From contig ONXX01000001.1 of assembly GCA_900321955.1 (NCBI GenBank), positions 1 through 31,578 on the forward strand: a stretch of DNA of 31,578 bases, in the 5' to 3' direction. Below are positions 8,143 through 16,089 of this stretch, piece by piece. Both the position numbers and the translations under genes were made by a program. Under the pieces are notes generated by a model. That model saw only the letters and a list, made by a program, of their open reading frames with translations, did no database searches and had not been told where the DNA came from. Each line of letters starts with the position of its first letter. Position 1 is the stretch's first letter. The DNA comes from an uncultured Bacillota bacterium (GTDB lineage: Bacteria; Bacillota_I; Bacilli_A; Erysipelotrichales; Erysipelotrichaceae).

Positions 8143-8483
8143 TCACAGGACTGGGAACCGATATCGTGGAGATTGCGCGGGTCGAAAAGGCGATCAGCGA
8201 TTCCTTCATGAAAAAAGTACTTTCCATAGAAGAATATGAAAGAGCGTTAACGATGAGCGAAGGCAGAAGGATACAGTTTCTGGCCGGCCGCTTTGCCGCC
8301 AAGGAAGCGATCATCAAATGCCTGAGCGATCATGAAGTACCGGAAATGTGCAATCTCAATATCATCAACAACGAAAAAGGCAAACCGGAGATTCAATACA
8401 AGGACTATCGCATCCTGATCTCGATCTCGCACGAGAGAAAGTTTGCCGTTGCGACTGCAATATTGGAAGAAGAGGGCTTATAA
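8139..8483 (+). CDS. acpS: Holo-acyl-carrier-protein synthase
   Basis: A 114-residue enzyme that transfers 4'-phosphopantetheine from coenzyme A to the serine of apo-ACP, activating fatty-acid synthesis. The N-terminal GLGTDIVEI motif carries the Mg2+ ligand Asp8, and FAAKEA carries the second ligand Glu56; both are family-diagnostic. The size is standard. It overlaps rarA by 4 bases and its TAA is immediately followed by the ATG of the next gene. Confidence 0.96.
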   Translation: MITGLGTDIVEIARVEKAISDSFMKKVLSIEEYERALTMSEGRRIQFLAGRFAAKEAIIKCLSDHEVPEMCNLNIINNEKGKPEIQYKDYRILISISHERKFAVATAILEEEGL

Positions 8484-9650
8484 ATGAAATTTGTCAGAAA
8501 GAATCAGAACATTCAGCCATATGTCGACACCATCTTTTCTGTCGTACAGGCAGCCAAGGCGGATCCGGAAGCGATCAACGCCACAGCCGGCTGTCTTTAT
8601 GACGAAGAAGGAAAGATGTTTACCTACAATTGTGTCTATGAATCGGAAAGGAAGATCCCCGCTGCCAAGAGGGCGGCGTATGCGGCTTCTCCTGCCGGCA
8701 ATAAGGAATACCTGCAGCTGATCGGCGATTTTGTACTGGACAAAAGGGCAAGCAATCATTATGAGGTCATGGCGACACCGGGCGGTACCGGTGCAATTGC
8801 CACAGCCATCTCGACCTGTCTGGACGAGGGTGATGAGATCCTGTTCCCGGAAATTGCCTGGGGCAACTATAAAGTCATCGCCAACGAGCACAATCTGAAG
8901 ATGCTGACGTATGATGTCTATGACCTTGAAGATCTTTTTGCCAAGATCGATCAGATGAAGGACAAGGTCTTCCTGGTCATCAATTCCCCATGCCAGAATC
9001 CTTTGGGCCACGCCTATACCTTAAAAGAATGGGAAGCGATCTTTGAAAAACTCAATTCTCTGGATAAGGAAGTTGTCTTACTTTGTGATATCGCCTACAT
9101 CGATTATGCGACCGGCGATCCTAAGGCCTACTGCTCTTTGTTCAATAGGATCTCAGACAGGGTCCTGGTCTTGCTGGCAGCATCCTGTTCCAAGGCTTTC
9201 TCCTATTACGGACAGCGTCTGGGTGCCTTGATCGCCATCAACAACGATGAAGAATTCTTGAAACACTACATCAATCTGTGTTCCCGTCTGGCCAGAGCGA
9301 CCTGGTCGAATCTGAACAATGCGGCCATGTTAAATATCGCCGATATTTTAAAGGAACACCGTAAACAGTACGATGAAGAGCTTGAAGCGGCCAAGATGAT
9401 GCTGAAGGCAAGGACGAACTTATTTATTAGACAAGCAGAAGAATGTGGGTTAGAATTATATGCGTCTGCCGACGGCTTCTTTGTAACGATACGCTTTGAT
9501 GACAATACAAAACGTGATGAAGCGCATCAGAGACTGATCGATCACCACATTTATACGATCAAGGTCAATAAGGGAATCCGGGTAGGCTTATGTTCCGTCC
9601 CGCTTGCAAAAGTTGACGGATTTGCCAAACAGATAAAGGAATTAATGTAA
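8484..9650 (+). CDS. Class I/II PLP-dependent aminotransferase
   Basis: A 388-residue fold-type I aminotransferase. The PLP lysine is Lys237 in AASCSKAFSYYGQRLG, the NSPCQNPLG block (167-175) corresponds to the substrate/PLP Asn region, and the Arg of the C-terminal domain is in KGIRVGL. The sequence looks closest to the aspartate/aromatic amino acid aminotransferases, but the substrate cannot be fixed. AGAGGG at 8471-8476 sits 7 bases before the ATG, which directly follows the acpS stop. The stop overlaps the GtrA start by one base (TAATG). Confidence 0.9.
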   Translation: MKFVRKNQNIQPYVDTIFSVVQAAKADPEAINATAGCLYDEEGKMFTYNCVYESERKIPAAKRAAYAASPAGNKEYLQLIGDFVLDKRASNHYEVMATPGGTGAIATAISTCLDEGDEILFPEIAWGNYKVIANEHNLKMLTYDVYDLEDLFAKIDQMKDKVFLVINSPCQNPLGHAYTLKEWEAIFEKLNSLDKEVVLLCDIAYIDYATGDPKAYCSLFNRISDRVLVLLAASCSKAFSYYGQRLGALIAINNDEEFLKHYINLCSRLARATWSNLNNAAMLNIADILKEHRKQYDEELEAAKMMLKARTNLFIRQAEECGLELYASADGFFVTIRFDDNTKRDEAHQRLIDHHIYTIKVNKGIRVGLCSVPLAKVDGFAKQIKELM

Positions 9651-10168
9651 TGGAAGAAAATAAGCTCAATGAAGAATTGAACGATGTGAATAACAAGCCA
9701 CAGTTTGCGATCTTTGACTGGATCGTATCCTTGCCGATCATCCGCATCGTCAAACCGCTCTATGAATGGAAGAAAGCTTTCTGGATCTACTGTTTCCTGG
9801 GCTTTGTTTCCACGGTCTCAAACTACGTCTTTACGATCTTCTTGTCCGGCGCTTTCAATCTCTATGGAAGCGTGGCCAATATTCTGGCCTGGCTGTTGTC
9901 GACGCTGATCTCGTTTGTCCTGTTCAGATACTTCTACTTTGACCGGACAAACAACTCCTTCTTCAACGAACTGGTCAAGTTCGCTTCCGCCCGTATCTTC
10001 ACGCTGGGTGTGGAAGAACTGTCGATCCTGGTTTTTGTCGATATCCTCGGCCTCGATCTGAAGATCGTCAAGCTTGTCCTGATTCCGGTGACGGCGATCC
10101 TGAACTACTTTATTTCCAAGATCTTCGTCTTCAAAAACAAGGAAGAAAAAACTCAAGAAACTGCGTAA
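9650..10168 (+). CDS. GtrA family membrane protein
   Basis: A 172-residue protein with four hydrophobic segments (roughly residues 42-62, 68-90, 104-125 and 132-152) and the GtrA-like features FLGFVSTVSNYVFT, an early TM followed by a short RYFYFDRT loop, and a C-terminal ILNYFISKIFVFK. GtrA-like proteins are thought to flip or help transfer lipid-linked sugars for surface polysaccharide modification. The ribosome site AAAGGA at 9636-9641 supports this start. Its TAA lies inside the terminator hairpin that ends the rarA-acpS-aminotransferase-gtrA unit. No glycosyltransferase partner lies beside it. Confidence 0.87.
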   Translation: MEENKLNEELNDVNNKPQFAIFDWIVSLPIIRIVKPLYEWKKAFWIYCFLGFVSTVSNYVFTIFLSGAFNLYGSVANILAWLLSTLISFVLFRYFYFDRTNNSFFNELVKFASARIFTLGVEELSILVFVDILGLDLKIVKLVLIPVTAILNYFISKIFVFKNKEEKTQETA

Positions 10169-10197
10169 GACGCAGTTTTCTTCTGGCTTTTTTGTCA
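10159..10197 (+). terminator. Terminator after GtrA gene
   Basis: AACTGCGT (10159-10166) pairs with ACGCAGTT (10170-10177) over a 3-base loop, followed by TTCTTC and a second T run at 10188-10193. The gene's TAA (10166-10168) is at the top of the hairpin. Confidence 0.8.
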
Positions 10198-10220
10198 AAC
10201 AAAAATGAAGATGGTAAAAT
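10192..10220 (+). promoter_or_regulatory. Promoter of Lrp/AsnC-aminotransferase operon
   Basis: TTGTCA (10192-10197) and TAAAAT (10215-10220) are spaced 17 bases apart, and TGG precedes the -10 box as an extended element. It is the best sigma-A-type promoter in the window. The expected start is near 10227, before the AGAGGGG ribosome site at 10232-10238. Confidence 0.78.
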
Positions 10221-10247
10221 CATACACAATAAGAGGGGTCTGATCAT

Positions 10248-10730
10248 ATGAAAGAATTGCTGAAACTGATTGAAAAGAACGCCCGTTATGAAGTGAAGGA
10301 TCTGGCAGATCTTCTGGGCGAAGAAGAAAGCGAAGTAAGAGGCAAGATCGAAGCAGCGGAGAAGCAGGGCGTCATTGCCGGCTATCACACGATCATCAAT
10401 TGGGAAAGATCGGATGTGGAGATCACCAAGGCCATCATCTTTGTCAACTGCGTTCCAGAAAGGGAGATGGGCTATGACCGCATCGCCGAAAGGATCGCCC
10501 GTTATCCGGAGGTGGAGAACCTCTATCTGATCTCCGGCAAGGCGGAATTTCTGCTGGAAGTCAACGGCAAGGATATGCGTGAAGTTTCCAATTTTGTTGC
10601 CCACAAGCTGGCTCCGACCGATGGAGTCACCGGTACGGAGACGATGTTTGTCTTAAAGGGCTACAAGAAGAACGGCATCGACATGCATAACGAAAAAGAA
10701 GACGGTGAAAGGCTTTTGGTCACGCCATGA
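10248..10730 (+). CDS. Lrp/AsnC family transcriptional regulator
   Basis: A 160-residue regulator with an N-terminal winged HTH (about residues 1-50) and a C-terminal RAM/AsnC ligand-binding domain (about 58-150), the standard order. These proteins bind amino acids and control their metabolism as dimers to octamers. The stop overlaps the ATG of the next aminotransferase by 4 bases, so the regulator and enzyme form a coupled two-gene operon; the aminotransferase's substrate or product is the likely effector. AGAGGGG lies 9 bases before the ATG. Confidence 0.93.
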   Translation: MKELLKLIEKNARYEVKDLADLLGEEESEVRGKIEAAEKQGVIAGYHTIINWERSDVEITKAIIFVNCVPEREMGYDRIAERIARYPEVENLYLISGKAEFLLEVNGKDMREVSNFVAHKLAPTDGVTGTETMFVLKGYKKNGIDMHNEKEDGERLLVTP

Positions 10731-11893
10731 TTTTCGAAGAAGAGATCAATCAGACCATACGTTATATCAAGCCCAGCGGCATCCGCAAGTTTTTTGATAT
10801 TGCGGCAACCCGCAAAGGCGTCATCTCTTTAGGTGTCGGTGAGCCGGATTTCATCACGCCCTGGCACATTCGAGAGGCAGCCATTCATGCGATTGAAAAG
10901 GGCCGTACTTTTTATACCGGCAACAAGGGCCTCATCGAATTGAGAAGAGGCATCTGCAATTACTATAAACGGCGCTTTGGTGTCACCTATGATCCGGATG
11001 ATAACTGCATCGTCACGGTCGGCGGTTCGGAAGCCATTGATATTGTTTTAAGGACGATCATCAAAGCAGGCGATGAAGTTATTCTGCCGACACCGGCCTA
11101 TGTCGCCTATGCGGCGATCATTGAGATGGCCGGGGCAAAGGTGGTGGAAGTTGAACTGAGAGAAGAAGACCAGTTCAAGCTCACCCCGGAGGCTTTAAAA
11201 GGCGCTTTAAGCGATAAGACCAAAGCGGTCATCCTGAACTTCCCGGGCAATCCGACCGGTGGTGTCATGGATCATGAAGATTACGCAAAGATCGTGCCGA
11301 TCATCAAGGAAAGCGGCATTTTTGCGGTCACCGATGAAATCTATGCCGAGCTGACCTATGAGGGAAAGCACTGTTCGATCGCTTCCTTTGAAGAGATCAA
11401 GGACCAGGTCATTGTCATCAACGGCTTTTCCAAGGCGTATTCGATGACCGGCTATCGAGTCGGCTACATTCTGGCCAACAAGACGATCATCGACATGAGC
11501 CTGAAGGTTCACCAGTATACGATCATGTGTGCCAGTACGCCATCCCAGTATGCGGCAATCGAGGCAGTCAATAACGGTGACCGGGATATTGAAGAGATGT
11601 TTCTTTCCTTCAAACAGCGCAGGAACTACATCGTGAAGGAACTCAACCGCATCGGTTTAACGACCCATATGCCGCAGGGTGCCTTCTACGTATTTCCTTC
11701 GATCAGGATCTCCGGTTTAAAATGCGAGGAATTCTGTGAAAAACTGCTGGACGAGGAAAATCTCGCCCTGGTGCCGGGCAATGCCTTTGGCCAGGCAGGG
11801 GAAGGCTATGTTCGAATCTCCTATGCCTATTCGATGGAAGAAATCAAAAAGGCGATTGAGAAGCTTGAACATTTCCTGCAGCAATATCGATGA
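10727..11893 (+). CDS. Class I/II PLP-dependent aminotransferase (aromatic/alanine type)
   Basis: A 388-residue fold-type I aminotransferase. LGVGEPDF near the N terminus, YTGNKGLIELR, NFPGNPTGGV (171-180), the DEIYAELTY block, and Lys236 in NGFSKAYSMTGYRVGY are all typical of the AraT/PatA-like subgroup common in Firmicutes. It is the partner of the Lrp/AsnC gene that overlaps it by ATGA. A GNRA-loop terminator begins at its last base. It differs clearly from the aminotransferase at 8484 and is not a recent duplicate. Confidence 0.93.
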   Translation: MIFEEEINQTIRYIKPSGIRKFFDIAATRKGVISLGVGEPDFITPWHIREAAIHAIEKGRTFYTGNKGLIELRRGICNYYKRRFGVTYDPDDNCIVTVGGSEAIDIVLRTIIKAGDEVILPTPAYVAYAAIIEMAGAKVVEVELREEDQFKLTPEALKGALSDKTKAVILNFPGNPTGGVMDHEDYAKIVPIIKESGIFAVTDEIYAELTYEGKHCSIASFEEIKDQVIVINGFSKAYSMTGYRVGYILANKTIIDMSLKVHQYTIMCASTPSQYAAIEAVNNGDRDIEEMFLSFKQRRNYIVKELNRIGLTTHMPQGAFYVFPSIRISGLKCEEFCEKLLDEENLALVPGNAFGQAGEGYVRISYAYSMEEIKKAIEKLEHFLQQYR

Positions 11894-11917
11894 GGAACGA
11901 AAGTTCCTTTTCGTTTT
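11893..11917 (+). terminator. Terminator after Lrp-aminotransferase operon
   Basis: AGGAAC (11893-11898), GAAA tetraloop, GTTCCT (11903-11908), then TTTTCGTTTT. The stem is short, but the GNRA loop and T tract are good. Confidence 0.72.
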
Positions 11918-11922
11918 ATAAT
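11917..11922 (+). promoter_or_regulatory. -10 box for gpsA
   Basis: A perfect TATAAT immediately follows the previous terminator's T tract. No clear -35 lies at 17 bases, where the terminator stem is. The expected start is near 11929, and AAAGGA at 11931-11936 could serve as a ribosome site. Confidence 0.5.
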
Positions 11923-11948
11923 ATTTTTGTAAAGGACAGGAAAATCAT

Positions 11949-12956
11949 ATGAAAATAGGTGTACTTGGTGCCGGTACCTGGGGCATGGCTCTGGCCAGGA
12001 TGCTGGCAAACGATCATTACGATGTGATGGTATGGTCGGCGATCGAAAGCGAGATCGACGAACTTTCTGCGACAAGAGCCCACAAGAATCTACCGGGCAT
12101 GGTCATACCGCAAAGCATCGTCTTCACCAAAAACATTGAAGAAGTCTGTACAGACAAGGATGTGCTTTTATTTGCGGTGCCGTCCGTCTTTGTCAGATCG
12201 ACGACGGCCAAGGCCAGACCTTACATCAAAGACGGTCAGATCATCGTCGATGTAGCCAAGGGCATTGAGGCAGATACGCTGTTTACGATGTCACAGGTCA
12301 TCGAAGATGAACTGAAAGACGGTCATCATGACAACGTGAAGATCGTGGCCTTATCCGGTCCGACCCACGCAGAAGAAGTGGCCAAGGATATGCCGACGAC
12401 GATCGTCTCTGCTTCCAAGGATGAAGCGGCGGCAAAACTGGTCCAGGACATCTTCATGAATACCTGCATGCGGGTCTATACCAACGATGACGTTTTAGGC
12501 ATCGAATTGTGCGGTGCTTTGAAAAATATCATTGCCCTGGCTTCCGGTATTTCTACGGGTTTAGGCAACGGGGATAATGCCAAGGCGGCAATCATCACCC
12601 GTGGCATGGTGGAAATGACGAGGCTTGGCATGGCAATGGGTGCTAAGCAGGAGACCTTTGCCGGACTGGCCGGGGTCGGCGATCTGATCGTCACGGCAAC
12701 TTCCATGCATTCCAGAAACAACCGCTGCGGCATGCTGATCGGTCAGGGTGTCAAGCCATCCGAAGCTGTCAAACAGGTCGGCATGGTCGTGGAAGGCGTC
12801 AATGCCTTGCCGGCAGCGATGCGCCTGATCGAAAAGTATCATGTCGAGATGCCGATCACTGCAATGGTCAATGCCATCGTCAATGAACAGATCGACCCGC
12901 GAAATGCGATCGGTGCTCTGATGTCCAGAGACAAGAAAAACGAGATGAATTTCTGA
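11949..12956 (+). CDS. gpsA: NAD(P)-dependent glycerol-3-phosphate dehydrogenase
   Basis: A 335-residue enzyme that reduces dihydroxyacetone phosphate to sn-glycerol 3-phosphate for phospholipid synthesis. The dinucleotide motif GAGTWG is at residues 7-12, and the catalytic lysine is Lys192 in ELCGALKNIIALASG. LSGPTHAEEVA and GLAGVGDLIVT are family blocks. The length is normal. The TGA overlaps the ATG of the GNAT gene by one base (TGATG). Confidence 0.97.
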   Translation: MKIGVLGAGTWGMALARMLANDHYDVMVWSAIESEIDELSATRAHKNLPGMVIPQSIVFTKNIEEVCTDKDVLLFAVPSVFVRSTTAKARPYIKDGQIIVDVAKGIEADTLFTMSQVIEDELKDGHHDNVKIVALSGPTHAEEVAKDMPTTIVSASKDEAAAKLVQDIFMNTCMRVYTNDDVLGIELCGALKNIIALASGISTGLGNGDNAKAAIITRGMVEMTRLGMAMGAKQETFAGLAGVGDLIVTATSMHSRNNRCGMLIGQGVKPSEAVKQVGMVVEGVNALPAAMRLIEKYHVEMPITAMVNAIVNEQIDPRNAIGALMSRDKKNEMNF

Positions 12957-13561
12957 TGCTGGAATGCGAAGATGTGATCCTGGATAAGGCAAGGATCCGC
13001 GATTGGCGGGACATGTATGAAAACGTCTGGTCAAGACCCGAGTCTGCCCGCTATATGTTCTGGAAGCTGACCGAAAATGAAGAAGATGCCTATCACCGCA
13101 TGGAGAGGACCATCGAATTTGAAAAGAGTCATGATGCTTACCTGGTCTATGAAAGAAGATCGGGCAAGGCCATCGGCTTTGCCGGTGCAGAAAAGGTGAG
13201 CGAAGGGGTTTGCGAGGAGGCGGGAATCTGTCTGGGACCTGACTATTTCAGAAAAGGTTATGGAAGGCAGATCCTGCAGGCCTTGATCGATCATTGCCGG
13301 GAAGCCTATCATGCCCGCACCTTCATCTATTCGTCCCGGATCGATAATATCGCTTCCAGAAAACTGGCCGAATCCATGGGTTTCGAAAAGTTCGATGAGA
13401 TTTCCAGGTTTGATGAACGAGACGGAAAAACCTATCAGCTGATACGCTACAAAAAAAAGATTGTCGTGACTGACAATCTTTTTAATCGCGGTTGTATAAG
13501 TCTCTGGTATAGACCTTGTCGGCCACATCGTCAAGGCAGGATTCATAGCGGTTGGCGATGA
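12956..13561 (+). CDS. GNAT family N-acetyltransferase with read-through tail
   Basis: A GNAT acetyltransferase of the RimJ/RimL-like type. The acetyl-CoA motif RKGYGR is at residues 99-104, and the typical C-terminal [18 protein letters not shown] block follows. The family fold ends near residue 167 (YQLIRYKKK). The remaining 34 residues run through a terminator hairpin and antisense to the last 80 bases of the convergent ugd gene, and do not look like GNAT sequence. One A fewer in the A8 run at 13451-13458 would give a stop (TGA 13467-13469) in the hairpin loop and a 170-residue protein. The gene may therefore carry a lost stop, a slippage site or a sequence error. Substrate unknown; coupled to gpsA by TGATG. 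Confidence 0.85.
   Translation: MLECEDVILDKARIRDWRDMYENVWSRPESARYMFWKLTENEEDAYHRMERTIEFEKSHDAYLVYERRSGKAIGFAGAEKVSEGVCEEAGICLGPDYFRKGYGRQILQALIDHCREAYHARTFIYSSRIDNIASRKLAESMGFEKFDEISRFDERDGKTYQLIRYKKKIVVTDNLFNRGCISLWYRPCRPHRQGRIHSGWR
13451..13483. terminator. Bidirectional terminator between GNAT and ugd genes
   Basis: AAAAAGATTGTC (13454-13465) pairs with GACAATCTTTTT (13472-13483) across a 6-base loop. On the minus strand the stem is followed by eight T residues, so it is a strong terminator for the ugd fusion gene. On the plus strand the T run lies within the lower stem. The ugd TAA overlaps the stem base. Confidence 0.85.
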
Positions 13562-14960
13562 TGGCCTGGGATTGTTTTTTGAACTTGTTGAGGTTGTTGA
13601 TGACCTTGGAACCGAAGAAGGTATCGCCGTCATTGAGCGTCGGTTCATAGATGATGACCTCTGCACCTTTGGCCTTGATGCGCTTCATGACCCCCTGAAT
13701 CGAGGAATGACGGAAGTTGTCGGAATTGGTCTTCATGGTCAGACGGTAGACGCCGATGACCACTTTCTTTTCTTTCTTCCGGTCGTATTGGGCGGAATTG
13801 CCATAGGCACCGGCAAGCTCTAAAACGCGGTCGGCGATGAAGTCCTTGCGGGTGCGGTTGGATTCAACGATGGCTTCGATCAGGTTTTCCGGCACATCTT
13901 CAAAGTTGGCCAGAAGCTGCTTGGTATCTTTCGGCAGGCAATAGCCGCCATAACCGAAGGACGGGTTGTTGTAGTGGGTGCCGATACGCGGATCCAGACA
14001 GACGCCTTCGATGATGGAACGGGTATCCAGACCCTTGGTTTCGGCGTAGGTATCGAGCTCATTGAAATAGGAGACTCTTAAGGCCAGATAGGTATTGGCA
14101 AAGAGCTTGACCGCTTCGGCTTCGGAAGAGCCCATGATGCGGATCGGCACATCTTTCCTGATCGCTCCCTGCAAAAGCAATTGGGCAAATTCGTTGGCTG
14201 CTTTTACAGCGTTTTGATCGTCCATGTCGGTGCCGACGATGATGCGGGAAGGATAGAGGTTGTCGTAGAGGGCCTTGGATTCTCTTAGAAATTCCGGCGA
14301 GAATAAGATGCGCTTGTCGTTTAAACGCTCCCGCAGCTTTTTGGTGTAGGCAACCGGGATAGTCGACTTGATGATGATGTAGGCTTCCTTGTTGTATTGC
14401 CGGACTAAAGCGATGACATCTTCAACAGCGGAAGTATCAAAATAGTTTTTCTGCGGATCGTAGTTGGTTGGGGCAGCGACGATGACGTATTGGGCATCGC
14501 TGTAGGCGGTTTTCGGATCCAGCGTGGCAAAAAGGTCGAGTTCCTTGTTTTTCAGATAGTCTTCCAGATAGTCGTCTTTGATCGGCGCGATCTTTTTATT
14601 GATCAGGTCGACTTTTTCTTTGACGATATCGACGGCAATGACTTTATTGTGCTGAGCCAAAAGGACGGCGATCGACATGCCGACATAGCCTGTGCCGGCA
14701 ACGGCGATCTTCCTGTGCAGATAGGTCTCTTCCTTCTTCTCTTCTTCTTTTTTCTCTCTGATCTCATCGAAGGAAAAACCCAGGACTTCCTGCAGGTCTT
14801 CCAACTGGGCAATCGAAGGCATATAGGTGCCGTTTTCGATCTTGGAGATCATCGCCCGGTTGATGTGGGCAGCTGACGCCAATTGACTTTGCGAGAGTTC
14901 CAGCTTCTCTCTTTTGTTTCTGATGACTTTGGCCAAGAGCTCCTGCTTAATTCTGTTCAT
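13482..14960 (-). CDS. ugd: XRE-HTH domain fused to UDP-glucose 6-dehydrogenase
   Basis: A 492-residue fusion. Residues about 10-65 form an XRE/Cro-type HTH ([20 protein letters not shown], then ENGTYMPS). Residues 66-80 are a charged linker ([11 protein letters not shown]). From residue 83 there is a full-length UDP-glucose 6-dehydrogenase: GTGYVG at 89-94 binds [12 protein letters not shown] is the glucose-binding loop, [18 protein letters not shown] carries the catalytic Lys/Asn, and [10 protein letters not shown] carries the nucleophile Cys. The enzyme part closely resembles HasB-type dehydrogenases that oxidise UDP-glucose to UDP-glucuronate for capsule synthesis. The divergent neighbour is a UDP-glucuronate epimerase, the next step. 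The ribosome site GGAGGA precedes the ATG. Two palindromes in the shared upstream region are candidate operators. An enzyme that also regulates its own pathway is inferred, not shown. Confidence 0.93.
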   Translation of the reverse strand: MNRIKQELLAKVIRNKREKLELSQSQLASAAHINRAMISKIENGTYMPSIAQLEDLQEVLGFSFDEIREKKEEEKKEETYLHRKIAVAGTGYVGMSIAVLLAQHNKVIAVDIVKEKVDLINKKIAPIKDDYLEDYLKNKELDLFATLDPKTAYSDAQYVIVAAPTNYDPQKNYFDTSAVEDVIALVRQYNKEAYIIIKSTIPVAYTKKLRERLNDKRILFSPEFLRESKALYDNLYPSRIIVGTDMDDQNAVKAANEFAQLLLQGAIRKDVPIRIMGSSEAEAVKLFANTYLALRVSYFNELDTYAETKGLDTRSIIEGVCLDPRIGTHYNNPSFGYGGYCLPKDTKQLLANFEDVPENLIEAIVESNRTRKDFIADRVLELAGAYGNSAQYDRKKEKKVVIGVYRLTMKTNSDNFRHSSIQGVMKRIKAKGAEVIIYEPTLNDGDTFFGSKVINNLNKFKKQSQAIIANRYESCLDDVADKVYTRDLYNRD

Positions 14961-14979
14961 AATCTTCCTCCGTTATAAA

Positions 14980-14998
14980 TTGTTATTAATAATAACAA
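14980..14998. promoter_or_regulatory. Palindromic operator 1 (ugd side)
   Basis: TTGTTATTAATAATAACAA is a perfect 9-base inverted repeat around one central base; one more A-T pair extends it on each side. It lies 20 bases upstream of the ugd ATG, where its transcription start or leader should be. Its 17-base core TGTTATTAATAATAACA differs at only two adjacent positions from operator 2. Confidence 0.72.
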
Positions 14999-15008
14999 TA
15001 TTTATATA

Positions 15009-15013
15009 TGTTA
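15009..15013. promoter_or_regulatory. Possible operator half-site
   Basis: TGTTA, the conserved half-site of the two flanking palindromes, occurs between them without a matching TAACA arm. In a region this AT-rich it may be chance. Confidence 0.2.
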
Positions 15014-15023
15014 AATAATTATC

Positions 15024-15040
15024 TGTTATTAATTGTAACA
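15024..15040. promoter_or_regulatory. Palindromic operator 2 (epimerase side)
   Basis: TGTTATTAATTGTAACA matches operator 1 at 15 of 17 positions and keeps the TGTTA/TAACA arms. It contains the whole candidate -35 box TTGTAA (15033-15038) of the epimerase promoter, a classic repressor position. The centres of the two sites are 43 bases apart, close to four helical turns, so proteins bound to both would face the same side. Confidence 0.7.
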
Positions 15041-15061
15041 TATTGATTTGTGTTGTAAAAT
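15033..15061 (+). promoter_or_regulatory. Promoter of UDP-glucuronate epimerase gene, leaderless
   Basis: TTGTAA (15033-15038) and TAAAAT (15056-15061) are spaced 17 bases apart. The -10 box ends 6 bases before the ATG at 15068, so the expected start is at or next to the A of the ATG. No Shine-Dalgarno is present. Confidence 0.68.
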
Positions 15062-15067
15062 AGAACT

Positions 15068-16078
15068 ATGTTAAATGAAAAAACGATTCTGATCAGCGGC
15101 AGCAGCGGTTTTATCGGCAGCAATCTCTGTAAAAAACTATTATTGACCTATGAGGGCATTCGCGTTGTCGGTGTCGACAACATGAATGATTATTATGATG
15201 TCTCACTTAAGGAAGACCGGCTCAGACAGATCGAAGAACTGCACAAGGATTTTACCTTTGTAAGAGGGGATATTTCCGACAAGGCGTTTATCGATGATCT
15301 GTTTGACAAATATCATTTCGATATCGTGGTCAACCTGGCGGCTCAGGCCGGCGTGCGTTATTCGATCGATCATCCCGATGTCTACATCGAAAGCAATGTC
15401 ATCGGCTTCTTCAATATTCTGGAAGCCGTGCGCAATCATCCGGTCGAACATCTGATCTATGCCTCTTCTTCTTCCGTCTACGGCGGCAACACCAAGGTGC
15501 CTTTCTCAACGGAAGACAAGGTCGATCATCCGGTTTCCTTATATGCGGCAACCAAGAAGACCAATGAGCTGATGGCGTATACCTATACCCATCTGTTTGG
15601 CATCAAATCCACCGGACTTCGTTTCTTTACGGTCTACGGACCGGCCGGACGTCCGGATATGGCCTATTTCTCATTCACGAAAAAACTGTTAAATGGCGAA
15701 AAGATCAGGATCTTCAATTACGGCAAATGCGAGAGAGACTTTACCTACATCGATGATATCGTCGAAGGGATCCGCCGCATCATGGAAAAAGGACCGAAGG
15801 AAGACTACAATCTCTACAATATCGGCAACCACCATCCGGAAAACCTCATGGATTTCGTCTATACCCTGGGGGATTGTTTGAAGAAAGAGGGACTTCTGAG
15901 TGAAGACTTCGACATGGATGCCCACATGGAACTGGTGGAGATGCAGCCCGGCGATGTGGCAGTCACCTATGCCGATACGGCGCCTTTAAGGAGCGATTAC
16001 GGTTTCCAGCCGAATACCTCCCTGAAGGATGGCTTGTCTTCTTTTGCCAAATGGTACAAGGACCATTACGTTAAGTAA
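15068..16078 (+). CDS. NAD-dependent UDP-glucuronate 4-epimerase-like protein
   Basis: A 336-residue extended short-chain dehydrogenase. The NAD motif GSSGFIG is at residues 11-17, the YASSSSVYG block at 131-139, and the catalytic Y159-x3-K163 pair in SLYAATKK. FFTVYGPAGRPDMA and the overall pattern match UDP-glucuronate 4-epimerases (CapI/LpsL type), which make UDP-galacturonate. The divergent UDP-glucose dehydrogenase supplies the substrate, which supports this call over other epimerases or dehydratases. The gene appears leaderless, and its TAA is inside its own terminator hairpin, so it is a single-gene unit. It probably serves capsule or wall polysaccharide synthesis. Confidence 0.9.
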   Translation: MLNEKTILISGSSGFIGSNLCKKLLLTYEGIRVVGVDNMNDYYDVSLKEDRLRQIEELHKDFTFVRGDISDKAFIDDLFDKYHFDIVVNLAAQAGVRYSIDHPDVYIESNVIGFFNILEAVRNHPVEHLIYASSSSVYGGNTKVPFSTEDKVDHPVSLYAATKKTNELMAYTYTHLFGIKSTGLRFFTVYGPAGRPDMAYFSFTKKLLNGEKIRIFNYGKCERDFTYIDDIVEGIRRIMEKGPKEDYNLYNIGNHHPENLMDFVYTLGDCLKKEGLLSEDFDMDAHMELVEMQPGDVAVTYADTAPLRSDYGFQPNTSLKDGLSSFAKWYKDHYVK

Positions 16079-16087
16079 TGGTTTTTT
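16063..16087 (+). terminator. Terminator of epimerase gene
   Basis: CCATTAC (16063-16069), loop GTTAA, GTAATGG (16075-16081), then TTTTTT. It includes the TAA stop (16076-16078). The -10 box of the next gene starts three bases after the T tract. Confidence 0.85.
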
Positions 16088-16089
16088 AA

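Noticed and set aside
8478..9011. 177-residue minus-strand open frame opposite the aminotransferase
   Set aside because: Shadow of a gene with clear catalytic motifs; no ribosome site or recognisable domain.
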